From: Pontiella agarivorans
Lineage (GTDB): Bacteria; Verrucomicrobiota; Kiritimatiellia; Kiritimatiellales; Pontiellaceae
Direction: 5' to 3'
Length of the DNA: 64,000 bases
Assembly (NCBI RefSeq): GCF_034531395.1
Contig: NZ_JARVCO010000002.1
Span: 682,001 to 746,000, forward strand
Of the stretch, positions 45,245-55,647 are shown piece after piece (positions within the stretch are counted from its first letter, which is position 1; each line of letters starts with the position of its first letter). The position numbers and the translations under genes were made by a program. The notes beneath the pieces were generated by a model that searched no databases, was not told the origin of the DNA, and worked only from the letters and a program-made list of their open reading frames with translations.

Positions 45245-47368
45245 ATGAAAACATGTGGAATGCTTTTTTTTGCTGTATTGATCTTCGGAAGCCTGCAGGT
45301 TTCAGCGGATGAACAACTGTTATTTGATTTTTCAGAAGTCGACAGTATTAAAAATGCGGAAGCCAAGGGCGCTTCCTTTTCCCTGGTGACAAACAACGTC
45401 GGAACGGCTGTGCGGGTAGATACCGGTTCCGTCAGTAAATGGCCGGGGATGACGTTGTCGCTGGGAGGAGGGCTGGATGCCTCTGCCTATAAAACCGCGA
45501 CCGCGCAGATCACTAATCAGGGCGATGTCCCGTTAACGGTCTACTGGCGTATCGACAGTGAGAGCCGTGCGGATAATGGGGAGAAGAATCAGAGATCCGC
45601 GAGCAAATCCATTGCGCTGGCGGCCGGGGAAACGAAGCGGCTACGGTATCCTTTGTTTCCGCATATTGACTATCCCGGCGTGAATCCTGATGAGTTTTTC
45701 GGGATGCAGGGTAAGCCGTTTTCCAACCGGCATGCTCTGTACCTGGAGCACTTGCGATCCTTTACTTTTTATCTTATTCAGGATGGTGTATCGCGGAGTT
45801 TTGAAATAGGAAAAATTCAGCTTGAGGATAAGCGGCCCGACGGAAACCGCGGGGTCAAAAAAGCGGTTATTCCCAAGAAAATGTTTCCGTTGATCGATGA
45901 GTTCGGTCAGTTTAAGCATGCGGACTGGCCGGGAAAAACGCATTCACTAAAGCAGTTGAAGCAGGCGCGAATTAAAGAAGATCTTTTTTTGAATAAAGCC
46001 GGACGTCCTGCATCCTGGAACCGTTTCGGAGGCTGGAAAGACGGTCCGCGGCTTGACGCAACGGGCTGGTTTCGTACGGAAAAATATGAAGGAAAATGGC
46101 ATTTTGTAGATCCCGCAGGAAATCTTTTTTTCTCCCTCGGCATTGATGGCGTAAGTTTTCCTCCGGGTACGATTCTTGATGATCGCGAGCATTGGTTCGA
46201 ACGTGTTCCTTCGGATTCTCCAAAAACCGCTGAATTCTGGTTCGGCTATAAACCGGGGCTTAAACGTTCACATTGGTATAATCGTGATGTTCGGGCTTTT
46301 CGTTTTCATAAGTTCAATGTCAGAAGGAAGTATGGAGAAAATTATGAGGAGGAATTTGCTGAAACCGCCTGCAGAAGACTGCCGGCATGGGGAATCAATA
46401 CGCTGGGAAACTGGAGCGCACCGGATGTCTACCTGAAAGGTAAGCTGCCTTATGTGGCTTATCTTCGTCCGCAGTCAAAACGGGTGGAGGCATCGCAGGG
46501 TCACTGGGGTAAATTCTGCGATGTTTTTGATGAGGATTTTGTGATGAAGCTGGAAAAGCAGCTGTCGAGGTATCCAATTGCCGAAACCATAGATGATCCG
46601 ATGTGCATCGGTTATTTTGTGGATAACGAACTCAGTTTCGGCGACACGGTTTCTCTTGCGCTGGCCTCCCTTTGTTCGCCGGCGGATCAGAAATCGAAAC
46701 AGGTTTTTATTGCGGATCTTCAAAAAAAATATGGGGACATTGAAGCATTGAATTCGGTCTGGAAGTCTGAGCATGCCTCATGGAATGAGCTTCTCGATTA
46801 TACCGAAGCGCCTGATCTGGACGCGGCGCGTGCGGATCTGGAAGCCTTCTACACAAAATTTGTCCGCACCTATTTCAAAACTGTGCATGATGTTTTGGAG
46901 GAGTTTGCGCCGAATCATCTTTATCTGGGCTGTCGTCATGGATCTCATGCGGCGATTAATGATGTCGTCATGCAGGCCAATATTGAATACGCCGACGTGG
47001 TGAGTTTTAATATTTATGCGCGATATCTTTCTGATAAGGCTTCCCGTCTTGCTCTCGCCGGCAATAAACCGATTCTGATTGGCGAGTTCCATTTCGGTGC
47101 GCTGGACCGTGGTATGTTTGACGGCGGTCTGGTTCCTGTTGCGGATCAGATGGAACGGGCTGACGCGTTTTCTCAGTATGTTTTGGACTGCGTCAAACAT
47201 CCCAACGTGATTGGTTGTCATTGGTTTCAATACGTCAACTCGCCTACAACGGGCCGGGTGTGGGATTTTGAAAATTATCAGATCGGTTTCACAGATGTAT
47301 GCGATACGCCTTATTCGGAGCTGATCGAAGCCAGTCGCGCAGTGGGTGAGCAGTTATATGGACCATAA
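45245..47368 (+). CDS. Secreted GH50 beta-agarase-like enzyme
   Basis: 707 residues: Sec leader, a jelly-roll carbohydrate-binding-like domain (residues about 22-195), then a (beta/alpha)8 domain. DATGWFRTEKYEGKWHFVDP and AGNLFFSLGIDGVSFPPG are the GH50 entry signature. CIGYFVDNELSFGDT places the acid/base at E462, and ILIGEFHFGALDRGMFDGG the nucleophile at E614, matching the VDNE and GEFHFGA motifs of characterised GH50 agarases. Such enzymes release neoagarobiose from agarose ends. Close relatives in this phylum may use carrageenan or other galactans, so agar is likely rather than proven. It sits next to a sulfatase. Confidence 0.9.
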   Translation: MKTCGMLFFAVLIFGSLQVSADEQLLFDFSEVDSIKNAEAKGASFSLVTNNVGTAVRVDTGSVSKWPGMTLSLGGGLDASAYKTATAQITNQGDVPLTVYWRIDSESRADNGEKNQRSASKSIALAAGETKRLRYPLFPHIDYPGVNPDEFFGMQGKPFSNRHALYLEHLRSFTFYLIQDGVSRSFEIGKIQLEDKRPDGNRGVKKAVIPKKMFPLIDEFGQFKHADWPGKTHSLKQLKQARIKEDLFLNKAGRPASWNRFGGWKDGPRLDATGWFRTEKYEGKWHFVDPAGNLFFSLGIDGVSFPPGTILDDREHWFERVPSDSPKTAEFWFGYKPGLKRSHWYNRDVRAFRFHKFNVRRKYGENYEEEFAETACRRLPAWGINTLGNWSAPDVYLKGKLPYVAYLRPQSKRVEASQGHWGKFCDVFDEDFVMKLEKQLSRYPIAETIDDPMCIGYFVDNELSFGDTVSLALASLCSPADQKSKQVFIADLQKKYGDIEALNSVWKSEHASWNELLDYTEAPDLDAARADLEAFYTKFVRTYFKTVHDVLEEFAPNHLYLGCRHGSHAAINDVVMQANIEYADVVSFNIYARYLSDKASRLALAGNKPILIGEFHFGALDRGMFDGGLVPVADQMERADAFSQYVLDCVKHPNVIGCHWFQYVNSPTTGRVWDFENYQIGFTDVCDTPYSELIEASRAVGEQLYGP

Positions 47369-47504
47369 AAAAGGGCATGCTTTTCACGGCCTCAGGTGCA
47401 CTTAAACTACACCAAGACGACCGTTTTTTACAAGACATGACTTCCCGCCGTCCGTACTGTCTTAAACTATAAACTATAGTCATTATATATTCTAAGGAGC
47501 GATT
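47369..47504 (+). promoter_or_regulatory. Promoter/operator region upstream of the second oxidoreductase
   Basis: ACTATA (47466-47471) and TATAGT (47475-47480) form a perfect inverted repeat with a three-base spacer. CTTAAACTA occurs at 47401 and again at 47461, sixty bases apart. An AT-rich stretch (ATTATATATTCT) leads to AAGGAG before ATG 47505. Confidence 0.5.
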
Positions 47505-48941
47505 ATGAAGAACACGGACGGCAGGGGCACTCAATCCAGAAGAAGTTATTTAAAACGTTCAGCTATCGGAGCGGGTGTTACAGTTCTTCCGTCCTACCTG
47601 ACCGCAGCCCGGAAAGAGGGCGATAAGTTGCCGCCAAGTGAGCGGATCAATCTGGGATGTGTCGGTGTGGGCGGGCGCGGCAGTAATGTTATTCGGAGCC
47701 TTGCTGGTAGTGGGGCCCGGCCGGTTGCATTCTGTGATTTGGATTTTGAACTTCCGCGTGCTGTTAAATCGGTGGTGAAGGCCTATCCCGACGTTCCGCG
47801 ATTTAATGATTTCCGTGTGATGATCGAAACCATGGATAAGGATATTGACGCGGTGAGTGTTGCGATTCCGGATCACTCCCATTATCCGGCGGCCATTCTG
47901 GCGATGTCGATGGGTAAACATGTATATGTTGAAAAACCGTTGACGCGTACATTTGAGGAATCTGAAATCCTCATGCGTGCCGAAAAAAAATACGGTGTGG
48001 TGACGCAGATGGGTAATCAGGGTCATACGGGTAATGGAATCAACCTGTTCGGCAAAATGGTGGATATGGGACTGTGCGACGGAATCACTCGGATGGCCGC
48101 CTGGAAGACGCCGGGGCTCTGGTTTATGAAAAAGAATGAACGTATTTCTCTGCCTCTGGTTAAGGGTACGGTTCCGGCATCGCTGAATACCTACGATCTG
48201 TGGTGCGGTCCGCGCAGAAAACTGCCGTATAATGATTTGTATCATCCATTTAATTGGCGGGGATTCTATGAATACGGTATGGGCATGCTTGGGGACTGGG
48301 GAGCACATATTGTCGATTTTCCCCATGATAAACTCGATATGGGACTGCCTACCGAAATCAAAGCAATCCATATGGAAGACCATAATAAAGTATTTTATCC
48401 GCTGGAATCCTACCTTTCCATGCATTTTCCCGCGCGTGGGAAAAATCGCCCGGCGATTGATATGACCTGGCACGACGGACCGAACTGCTGGCCGGAAGTG
48501 CCGAAACAATTCTGGGAAAAAGATCAGAATGGAAAACCGCTGCGGCCGCGCTTGAATGGGGGAGGGACCCTGTTGTACAGCGATGAAGGTGACCTGGCCA
48601 TTCTGCGGGGAAATCATGCAGATATTCCTCGTCTGATTCCAAGAGATCAGCACATCAGATATTATGATGAGTTAAAAGAAGGCAGCAAAGCGGATAAGGG
48701 TTCCGGGAAACATTTTTCTTCCTTTGTTCGGGCTTGTAAGGGCGAGGGGCAGACAAATTCTCCCTTCAGTATTTCGGGTAAATTGTCGCAGGTTCTTGCG
48801 CTGGGAACGATCGGGCAATATATGAATACCGAGCTGGAATTTGATCCTGTTAAAAAACAGTTTATCGGAAATGATGAGGCCAACCTGTTGCTTAATCCCC
48901 CGGCTCGTGCTGGATGGGAAGAGTTTTATAAGATGGCTTAA
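47505..48941 (+). CDS. Tat-exported Gfo/Idh/MocA family oxidoreductase
   Basis: 478 residues. The leader holds SRRSYLK, a twin-arginine motif. The Rossmann fold has GCVGVGGRGSNV; KHVYVEKPLTRTF carries the EKP catalytic lysine; QMGNQGHTGNG and GMGMLGDWGAHIVDFPHDKL are family landmarks. It is related to the gene at 1437 but clearly different. A DUF1080 gene follows after 272 bases and then a GH2 gene. By analogy with 3-keto-glycoside pathways, it may oxidise a sugar at C3 in the periplasm (inference). A strong AAGGAG supports the start. Confidence 0.9.
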   Translation: MKNTDGRGTQSRRSYLKRSAIGAGVTVLPSYLTAARKEGDKLPPSERINLGCVGVGGRGSNVIRSLAGSGARPVAFCDLDFELPRAVKSVVKAYPDVPRFNDFRVMIETMDKDIDAVSVAIPDHSHYPAAILAMSMGKHVYVEKPLTRTFEESEILMRAEKKYGVVTQMGNQGHTGNGINLFGKMVDMGLCDGITRMAAWKTPGLWFMKKNERISLPLVKGTVPASLNTYDLWCGPRRKLPYNDLYHPFNWRGFYEYGMGMLGDWGAHIVDFPHDKLDMGLPTEIKAIHMEDHNKVFYPLESYLSMHFPARGKNRPAIDMTWHDGPNCWPEVPKQFWEKDQNGKPLRPRLNGGGTLLYSDEGDLAILRGNHADIPRLIPRDQHIRYYDELKEGSKADKGSGKHFSSFVRACKGEGQTNSPFSISGKLSQVLALGTIGQYMNTELEFDPVKKQFIGNDEANLLLNPPARAGWEEFYKMA

Positions 48942-49213
48942 GCATGACCTCCTACCGGGCTGAGAAGGCCGGCGCGTATCTTTTATCATGCGCATCGTGA
49001 ACTGAGAGCGCGCCAGTATACCGCCATGCCCGGTCAGCAGTGTACACTTCTCCTCCTGATGGATACTTCCTGATTATACTCCTGCCGTGGAAAAGGATAA
49101 CGAATTATAGAACAGGGTGTTGAGGAGAGGGAAAGGGCGCGCCGGTTGATGTTCCGGTATTGTAAAGCAGTCTGAACAATACGAAAAATGAACGGATAAG
49201 GACGGGAACGAAT
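48942..49213. other. 272-base intergenic stretch, no gene recognised
   Basis: No convincing coding frame, RNA or repeat was found. Short open stretches occur but resemble nothing I know. GGACGGG near 49200 lies before the DUF1080 start. Confidence 0.5.
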
Positions 49214-50026
49214 ATGAAAACAGGTATCGTGTTAATGGCGGCAGCAACATTTTCCTTCGGGGTCATGGCGGAATGTTCTTTTATTCCGATCTTTGATGGG
49301 AAGACCATGAATGGATGGCATATTTTAGATGTTGCTCCGGAAGATAAATATTATGCAACGGATGAAAACTTTTTTGCAAAGGATGGTGCCATCCACTGCT
49401 TTCAGTCGGAAAGTAAGAAGGGCGGATTGGTGCTGTCGGATGGAAAGTACGATGATTTTGAACTGCTGTTTGAATTTAAAAATGCTTGGGGTTGCGATTC
49501 GGGCATCATGATTCGCTGTAACGAAAAAGGGCAGGGCATTCAGATTTTGAATGACTATCTGAAAGACGGTGTTGTCGGCTTTCCTTTCGGGGAAGGAACC
49601 GGTGGTTATTTTTCACGGCCCGTTGTTTTGAATATGCATGATGGCAAGGTTATTGGGGAAGATATCTATGATGCGGTTGATAAAGATAACCTTTTGTATT
49701 CAATCGATGCCAAGGGCTGGAATGCTCTCTGGAAGCATGGGGACTGGAATCGGATGAAAATTCGTTGTGTTGGCCCTGAGCCCCGGATTGTGACCTGGAT
49801 CAATGGCGTGAAAATTATGGAAATGGATGGGGCAACCTATAAAGCACGCGGTTTAAAAGATGCAGTAAATATGAATTGGGATGCCAAATCCGCCTGGAAC
49901 AGGAAGAAGATTCAACAGATTACCGGGGGTAAAGGATCCATTGCTTTTCAGATTCATCAGGGCGGTCGCTGGGCGCAGGGCGAATCGGTGCAGTATCGAA
50001 ATATCCGGATTAAAGAGCTGAAATAA
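49214..50026 (+). CDS. Secreted DUF1080 (3-keto-disaccharide hydrolase-type) protein
   Basis: 270 residues: Sec leader (to about MAE-C), then a DUF1080 beta-sandwich: FIPIFDGKTMNGWHILDV, YDDFELLFEFKNAWGCDSGI, GIQILNDYL, KHGDWNRMKIRC, TWINGVKIMEMDG and GSIAFQIHQGG. It is about 60 residues longer than the paralogue at 4376, with an insertion around GEGTGGYFSRPVVLNMHDGK. C20 after MAE could be a lipoprotein cysteine, but no clear lipobox precedes it. Its partner is likely the Gfo/Idh enzyme just upstream. Confidence 0.88.
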   Translation: MKTGIVLMAAATFSFGVMAECSFIPIFDGKTMNGWHILDVAPEDKYYATDENFFAKDGAIHCFQSESKKGGLVLSDGKYDDFELLFEFKNAWGCDSGIMIRCNEKGQGIQILNDYLKDGVVGFPFGEGTGGYFSRPVVLNMHDGKVIGEDIYDAVDKDNLLYSIDAKGWNALWKHGDWNRMKIRCVGPEPRIVTWINGVKIMEMDGATYKARGLKDAVNMNWDAKSAWNRKKIQQITGGKGSIAFQIHQGGRWAQGESVQYRNIRIKELK

Positions 50027-50037
50027 TCAAGCGGGCT

Positions 50038-50169
50038 TTGACGGGGCGGTCAGAGTTGGCGGCTGGTACGGCCGGTGTTGTTGAAAGGCCGGACGTCGTG
50101 GTGATTGCTAGTGATGATCCGGGGTATGCCGACGTCGTTCTTGAGGTGTCCGATAATCAGGGTTGTTAA
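50038..50169 (+). pseudogene. Decayed, internally deleted sulfatase fragment
   Basis: In one frame (codons from 50086) the DNA encodes RPDVVVIASDDPGYADV, which matches the N-terminal block of S1 sulfatases (for example [11 protein letters not shown] in the gene at 54183), with the metal-binding DD kept. It then runs straight into VLEVSDNQGC and a stop at 50167. SDNxG is the late sulfatase metal block normally more than 200 residues away. No start codon with a ribosome site, and no modification motif, is present. The simplest reading is a sulfatase gene that lost its middle and end. Confidence 0.6.
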
Positions 50170-50232
50170 AATTACAGATTCTCTGTTCGGATTTTCGGAG
50201 GAAAATGTCTGATGTTATTTTAAAATAAAAAG

Positions 50233-50238
50233 AACGTT
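50233..50238 (+). promoter_or_regulatory. Weak operator-like AACGTT core upstream of the GH2 gene
   Basis: AAGAACGTTATGT surrounds an AACGTT core about 60 bases upstream of the start at 50299, next to the AT-rich palindrome TTATTTTAAAATAA (50215-50228). It shares only the core with the better sites at 55702 and 63281. Confidence 0.25.
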
Positions 50239-50298
50239 ATGTGCCGGAATAAACAGGGGAAGCGTTCCTGTTATTTAACCATAATCAATGGAAATTTT

Positions 50299-52158
50299 AT
50301 GAAAGTACAACAACTGCTAATGAGTACGCTGGTGTATGCGGGAGCCGTTGCGGCGGAATGGGAACCCGTGAAGAATTCAATGTTAACCGTGTGGGGGAAA
50401 AAGGTTGATGCATCCAATGTCTGGAACGAATATCCCCGCCCGCAACTTGAGCGAGAAAACTGGGTGAACCTAAATGGAATGTGGCAATACGAGGTGGTTG
50501 GTATAGATCACGTTCAGCCGGTTTTTGGAGAGAAGGAGATTTTGGTTCCTTTCGCGCTGGAGGCCCCATTGTCCGGAGTGGGTCGAAAGCTTGGGGTTGA
50601 TGAAGCCTTGTGGTACCGGCGGGTGTTTGATTATCGCGAAAATAAAAATTCCCGGCTATTACTTCATTTTGAAGCCGTTGATTATAAAAGTGAAATATGG
50701 GTTAACGGCACGCGGGTGGGAATGCATGTCGGAGGAAACCTTCCGTTCAGCTTTGATATCAGCAGTCACGTAAAGCCTGGGGAAAACGAGATTGTTCTAA
50801 AGGTTGTTGATGCTACAAATCAACGTGGAAAGTATCAGCTGCGCGGTAAACAGGTGCTTCAGAATGGGGGAATAACCTATACGCGGGTTTCAGGAATCTG
50901 GCAGACCGTATGGTTGGAAAACGTGCCGGAAAATTATATTGAATCGCTTAAGATCGATACTGAGCTTTCCGGAAATATTTTTATTAAACCCTCAATTATA
51001 GGGAAGGGATCGATTCGCACATCGGCCTCTCTTAATGGAAAAAAAGTGGCTGAAGGCGGCGAGATTCTGAATATTCAGAATCCGCAATTCTGGTCCCCGG
51101 AATCCCCGGTACTTTACGATCTTAAGATTGAGCTTCTCTCCTCAAACGGGGAGGTTATGGATTGTGTGAAATCATATGCCGGCATCCGTGAAGTGGGCAA
51201 ACGCATCGATGAAAACGGGAATTGGAGATTAACTCTGAACGGGAATGATATCTTTCATTGGGGACCGCTTGATCAGGGATGGTGGCCGGATGGACTGCTA
51301 ACGCCTCCTTCAGAAGAAGCTATGCTGTTTGATATGAAGTACCTTAAGGAGGCCGGCTTTAACATGATTCGGAAGCATATCAAGGTAGAGCCCCGTCGAT
51401 TTTATTATCAGTGTGACAAAATGGGATTTCTCGTTTGGCAGGATCATGTTTCCGGCGGCCAGAGAGCCGGAGCACCCAAAGATGCAACGGAAGATGAGAA
51501 AAAAGCAGCGTTGGCAAGAAGTGAGTGGCCGGAGTGGATCCGTCTTCATGATAAGCCGAGCGATGTTGAGCCGGAAAAAGTCTGGCCGGACTGGGCGCAT
51601 AAACAGTGGATGATTGAACTGAAAGGAATGGTTGATCATCTTTATAACCATCCTTCAATTGTGGTTTGGGTTCCATTCAACGAACGTTGGGGGCAGCACT
51701 GTACTATGGAAGTCGGACGATGGATCAGCCAGTATGACCCTACCCGTACGATTAATATTGCCAGCGGTGGAAACTTTTTCCCGATCGGTGATATAGCTGA
51801 TGAACATGCCTATCCGCATCCGCGATTTCCGCTGGATGATTCCCGTTATAAAAATTATGTAAAAGTCATTGGTGAGTTTGGAGGACATGGCTGGCCTGTT
51901 AAGGGGCATCTCTGGAAAGAGCAGAAGAAAAACTTGGGATATGGCGGACTGCCGAAAACCATTGAGGAATTTAAAGAACGGTATCGTAAATCCATAGAGC
52001 TTTTAAGTGATCTGAAACGAAAAGGTATTTCGGCGGGAGTCTATACTCAAACTACGGATGTTGAGATAGAGATCAACGGTCTCCTGACCTATGATCGTAA
52101 GGTATTGAAAATTCCTGCTGAGGAACTCAGAAAACTGAATGCAATTTTAAATGAATAG
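50299..52158 (+). CDS. Secreted GH2-family glycoside hydrolase
   Basis: 619 residues from ATG 50299 (GGAAATTTT upstream; the frame from 50239 has no leader). Sec leader; sugar-binding jelly roll (NEYPRPQLERENWVNLNGMW, HFEAVDYKSEIWVNGTRVG); Ig-like domain; TIM barrel. VVWVPFNERWGQH puts the acid/base at E462 and VIGEFGGHGWP the nucleophile at E526. It ends soon after the barrel and so is shorter than classical LacZ-type enzymes. GH2 members include beta-galactosidases, mannosidases and glucuronidases; context favours a beta-galactosidase-like role on algal galactan. It follows the sulfatase relic and a DUF1080 gene. Confidence 0.88.
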   Translation: MKVQQLLMSTLVYAGAVAAEWEPVKNSMLTVWGKKVDASNVWNEYPRPQLERENWVNLNGMWQYEVVGIDHVQPVFGEKEILVPFALEAPLSGVGRKLGVDEALWYRRVFDYRENKNSRLLLHFEAVDYKSEIWVNGTRVGMHVGGNLPFSFDISSHVKPGENEIVLKVVDATNQRGKYQLRGKQVLQNGGITYTRVSGIWQTVWLENVPENYIESLKIDTELSGNIFIKPSIIGKGSIRTSASLNGKKVAEGGEILNIQNPQFWSPESPVLYDLKIELLSSNGEVMDCVKSYAGIREVGKRIDENGNWRLTLNGNDIFHWGPLDQGWWPDGLLTPPSEEAMLFDMKYLKEAGFNMIRKHIKVEPRRFYYQCDKMGFLVWQDHVSGGQRAGAPKDATEDEKKAALARSEWPEWIRLHDKPSDVEPEKVWPDWAHKQWMIELKGMVDHLYNHPSIVVWVPFNERWGQHCTMEVGRWISQYDPTRTINIASGGNFFPIGDIADEHAYPHPRFPLDDSRYKNYVKVIGEFGGHGWPVKGHLWKEQKKNLGYGGLPKTIEEFKERYRKSIELLSDLKRKGISAGVYTQTTDVEIEINGLLTYDRKVLKIPAEELRKLNAILNE

Positions 52159-52330
52159 AATGGGAGTCCGGTTCTTATAAGAAGCGCGGGTTTATTCCGG
52201 TCGTCAGGGTGGGTGTCGTAAAGGTTGGTGAACCTGTTCATAATATAGCCCATTAGACAGGTATTTTTTCAGGCTGAGATCCATCAGTTTATTCGTTCCT
52301 TGCTTACAGGTAAACCTATACAGGAGCGAT

Positions 52331-54172
52331 ATGAAAAACACGTGGAAACTGATGTTGTGGATGCTGGCACTTGCCGGTTCTGCGGCGGCAAATGAACAGC
52401 CGAATATTCTGTGGATCATTACGGATGATCATCGGGCGGATTCGGTTCAGGCCTATAACCGGGCAACGACCGGTAAAAATTACAACCCTCTGGGTTTTGT
52501 GATGTCGCCGGAGGCGGATAAACTGGCGGAAGAGGGTGTTCTTTTTACGCGGGCCTATTGTAATTCGCCGGGTTGTGCACCGAGTCGCACATCGATGCAT
52601 TACGGCATGTATCCGCACCACAGCGGTCACTATGGGTTTGAGACATCGCATCGCGATACCGCATTCAGCAAACCGTTTCTTCCTGAAATGATGGCGGACC
52701 TTGGTTATACGACGGCCTCCTTCGGCAAAACGGGGTTTTATGTTTTTAAAAACAGTCCGCGGAAATATGATAAAATCGATTTTTATCAGCATGAAGTCAG
52801 TATGCGCCAGATCACCGATAGCGGCCTTTCGGACTGGAGCAAGTACAGCAAATGGGCGGAGGGTAAAAAAGCCGGATCGGGGGTTCGGTGGCGTTTCAAG
52901 AACCGGGTGCTTGATTATTATATTCCCGTTGACGGTGAAATGGATGCTGAAAATGCCCGGGTCAGGAAACAAGCCGAAGAAGAGCTGGATATTCTCTATG
53001 CCTACAAACGGAATAATGCCGGTCTGATTATCGGCGGGCAGAGTCCGTCCTCCGCTGAAAATACGATGGATGGACACATTGCAGGTTCGATGATTGATTT
53101 TCTTCAGCATGCCGGAAAGAAATACAACACGCCTTATGATACGGCTATGGAAGGACCGAATCCGGATAAACCGTTATTTGTTCACCTCGGATTCCATTTT
53201 CCTCATACCCCGACCTTGCCGTCGAAAGAGTTTCGTGACCTTTTCATGGCAAAAGAAAAAGAAATTCCGTACCGGGTTCCGGACTTCAGTAAAGAGGAGC
53301 TCGAAAAACTGCCGCCGCAGATGCAGCTCTGGTTTGAAAAGACCAACTTTGCGGATATGACCGAAGCGGATAAAAGGCAGTCGATTCGTGACTATTATGC
53401 TTTTTGTGCCATGGGCGATCACCTCGTTGGGCAGTCTGTGGAAGCGTTCAAAGCGTACAGCAGAAAACAGGGGCGCGACTGGCTGATTCTGTATGTGATC
53501 GGCGACCACGGATGGCATTTGGGTGAGCAGGGCGGAACATCAAAATTTGCACCGTATGATAAATCGAATCACTGTGCGGTTATTGCCGTTTCTTCCGATA
53601 AACAACGGTGGCCGGCCGGGAAGGTCTGTCGCAACTGGGTGGAATTTGTTGATATTGCGCCGACGCTGCTGCAGGGCGGCGGAGCTGATCTTTCTGAAGA
53701 AGCATTCGCTCATCTTGACGGTGTTTCAATGAAGGATGTGCTGGCCGGCAAAAATACCCGTCAATATGTCATCGGCGAAATGAATCATGTGATCGGTCCG
53801 CGCTGCTATCTGCGTTGCGACGATTTTGCTTTTTCCATGCGTAACCGCGAAAAGAACGGAAAGGCTTTCGAAAAGTGGGGGGATAAACCGGGGGTAAATA
53901 TTAAATGGGCTCTGGAGGCGCCGCGCGAAAAAGTGGAAATGGTTCTTTTTGATCTGCGTGTAGATTCAGGGGAACAGAACAATGTGGCTTATGATCCGGA
54001 GTATGCCGCTCTGGCAGACTGGTTCCGTAATAAACTGGGACGTATTACGCTGGGTGACGGCCGGGTGGAATGCGACTGGAAGCATCCCGATGATTATATG
54101 ATTACTGACTTTGCCAAGGGGGCCCATGACGGGAAACTTGATATTCCGGCAGAGCTTATTCCAACCATTTAA
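52331..54172 (+). CDS. Secreted sulfatase (Cys-type, 'DDHRxDS' subgroup)
   Basis: 613 residues. Sec leader; [21 protein letters not shown]82-A-P-S-R in [80 protein letters not shown]. It belongs with the sulfatases at 31301 and 33271 (same insertion between residues about 125 and 250 and the same GDHGW block), but is more distant from them than they are from each other. A dispersed copy of the subgroup in a second locus suggests the substrate needs this activity in more than one route. CAGGAGCGAT precedes the ATG. ATTAGACAGG at about 52254 resembles the ATTGGATAGG box. Confidence 0.93.
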   Translation: MKNTWKLMLWMLALAGSAAANEQPNILWIITDDHRADSVQAYNRATTGKNYNPLGFVMSPEADKLAEEGVLFTRAYCNSPGCAPSRTSMHYGMYPHHSGHYGFETSHRDTAFSKPFLPEMMADLGYTTASFGKTGFYVFKNSPRKYDKIDFYQHEVSMRQITDSGLSDWSKYSKWAEGKKAGSGVRWRFKNRVLDYYIPVDGEMDAENARVRKQAEEELDILYAYKRNNAGLIIGGQSPSSAENTMDGHIAGSMIDFLQHAGKKYNTPYDTAMEGPNPDKPLFVHLGFHFPHTPTLPSKEFRDLFMAKEKEIPYRVPDFSKEELEKLPPQMQLWFEKTNFADMTEADKRQSIRDYYAFCAMGDHLVGQSVEAFKAYSRKQGRDWLILYVIGDHGWHLGEQGGTSKFAPYDKSNHCAVIAVSSDKQRWPAGKVCRNWVEFVDIAPTLLQGGGADLSEEAFAHLDGVSMKDVLAGKNTRQYVIGEMNHVIGPRCYLRCDDFAFSMRNREKNGKAFEKWGDKPGVNIKWALEAPREKVEMVLFDLRVDSGEQNNVAYDPEYAALADWFRNKLGRITLGDGRVECDWKHPDDYMITDFAKGAHDGKLDIPAELIPTI

Positions 54173-54182
54173 GGAGAACATA

Positions 54183-55619
54183 ATGAAAAAACGGTTACTG
54201 CTTTTTGCGCTGGTTTCAGCCGCGGTTTATGCTGCGGACAAACCTAATATTGTTGTGATTATGGCCGACGATATGGGCTTTGAGGACACAGGTTTCACGG
54301 GTTCAGAAGATATCCGGACTCCGAATCTTGATCGGCTGGCTGCGGAAGGTGTGGTGTTCGAACAGGGCTATGCCAACCACCCGTTCTGCGGGCCGAGTCG
54401 TGCGGCGTTTATTACCGGCCGGTATCAGCACCGCTTCGGTTTTGAAACCAATCCGGCCTATGACCCGGCGAATACGGCGCTGGGACTGGACCGGGATGAA
54501 ATTACTTTTGCACGTCGTCTGCAGGATGCCGGCTATACGACCGGGGTCATCGGAAAATGGCATCTGGGGTCCGCTGAGGATTTTCATCCGCTGAACCGGG
54601 GCTTTGACTATTTTTACGGTTTTCTCGGAGGCGGACATGATTATTTCCGGATCGACCTGACCGCTCCCGTTAAAGAGGGTTATCTGCAGGGGCTGGTGCG
54701 CAATAAACAGCCGGCTGGTTTTGAAGGCTATCTGACGACCGCCCTCAGTCGGGATGCGGTTCAGTTTGTGGAAAACAACAAGGAGGATCCTTTCTTTCTG
54801 TTTGTGTCGTTTAACTGCCCGCATGCACCGCAGCAGGCCCCGAAGGAGGATATTGCGCGGTATGCGCACATCCAGGATTCCAAACGCCGTGCGTATTGCG
54901 CCATGGTGGATATCATGGATCAGGGCGTCGGCGAAATTATCCAGGCATTGGAAAGAAACGGTGTGCGGGACAATACCTTGGTGGTCTTCACCGCCGATAA
55001 TGGCGGACCGCAGCCGAGAGATGGAAAAACCGGGGGATGGAACGGATCGTCCAATGCGCCGTTTCGCGGAGGAAAGGGTAATTTGTATGACGGCGGTGTG
55101 CATGTTCCTTTTATGGCGAACTGGCCCGCTAAATTTCCCAAAGGAAAACGTTATCGCTATCCGGTAATCTCGCTGGACATCGGCCGGACTGCGGTTGAAA
55201 TCGGGGGAGGCGATCCAATGACGGGAAAACCGATGGAAGGCGTCAATCTGCTGCCGTATGTGACAGGACAGAAAAAAGGGGCTCCGCATGAGGCGCTGTT
55301 CTGGCGTGGAGGAAGCAACTGGTCGGTGCTGGCGTCCGACGGAACCAAGCATCTGAAGGACCGCGATAGTAAGAAGCCGCAGCTTTTTTATCTGCCCGGC
55401 GATGTTTCTGAATCCAATGACCTGCTGAACAAACAGCCTGAACGTGCTGCCGCGTTGCGGGCTGCATGGGAAAAGTGGGATGAAGGCAATGTGGCCTGCC
55501 GACTGCTGGGCTATAAAGATTATCATAAAAAACGCGATGCATTTTATGAACAGGCCGTTCCCGAAGCGTCTAAAAAGGAAGGCTATAAACCGCAACTGAA
55601 AGACACCTTTAAACCCTAG
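54183..55619 (+). CDS. Secreted sulfatase (arylsulfatase A-like, Cys-type)
   Basis: 478 residues from ATG 54183 (AAGGAGAACATA upstream; the frame extends back into the previous gene without a leader). Sec leader; [21 protein letters not shown]69-G-P-S-R in [74 protein letters not shown]. This is the best-conserved arylsulfatase-like member in the window. It follows the previous sulfatase by ten bases, so they are co-transcribed. A strong terminator follows. Confidence 0.94.
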   Translation: MKKRLLLFALVSAAVYAADKPNIVVIMADDMGFEDTGFTGSEDIRTPNLDRLAAEGVVFEQGYANHPFCGPSRAAFITGRYQHRFGFETNPAYDPANTALGLDRDEITFARRLQDAGYTTGVIGKWHLGSAEDFHPLNRGFDYFYGFLGGGHDYFRIDLTAPVKEGYLQGLVRNKQPAGFEGYLTTALSRDAVQFVENNKEDPFFLFVSFNCPHAPQQAPKEDIARYAHIQDSKRRAYCAMVDIMDQGVGEIIQALERNGVRDNTLVVFTADNGGPQPRDGKTGGWNGSSNAPFRGGKGNLYDGGVHVPFMANWPAKFPKGKRYRYPVISLDIGRTAVEIGGGDPMTGKPMEGVNLLPYVTGQKKGAPHEALFWRGGSNWSVLASDGTKHLKDRDSKKPQLFYLPGDVSESNDLLNKQPERAAALRAAWEKWDEGNVACRLLGYKDYHKKRDAFYEQAVPEASKKEGYKPQLKDTFKP

Positions 55620-55647
55620 CAATATACTGTTTTTCGGGAGATGTATG

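Noticed and set aside
48942-49213. Short open frames in the gap before the second DUF1080 gene
   Set aside because: Translations in several frames were read and none resembled a known protein or its remnant.
50203-50226. Tiny frame after GGAGG at about 50197 (seven codons)
   Set aside because: A fair ribosome site exists, but the peptide is too short and has no partner feature such as an attenuator; a chance match is likely.
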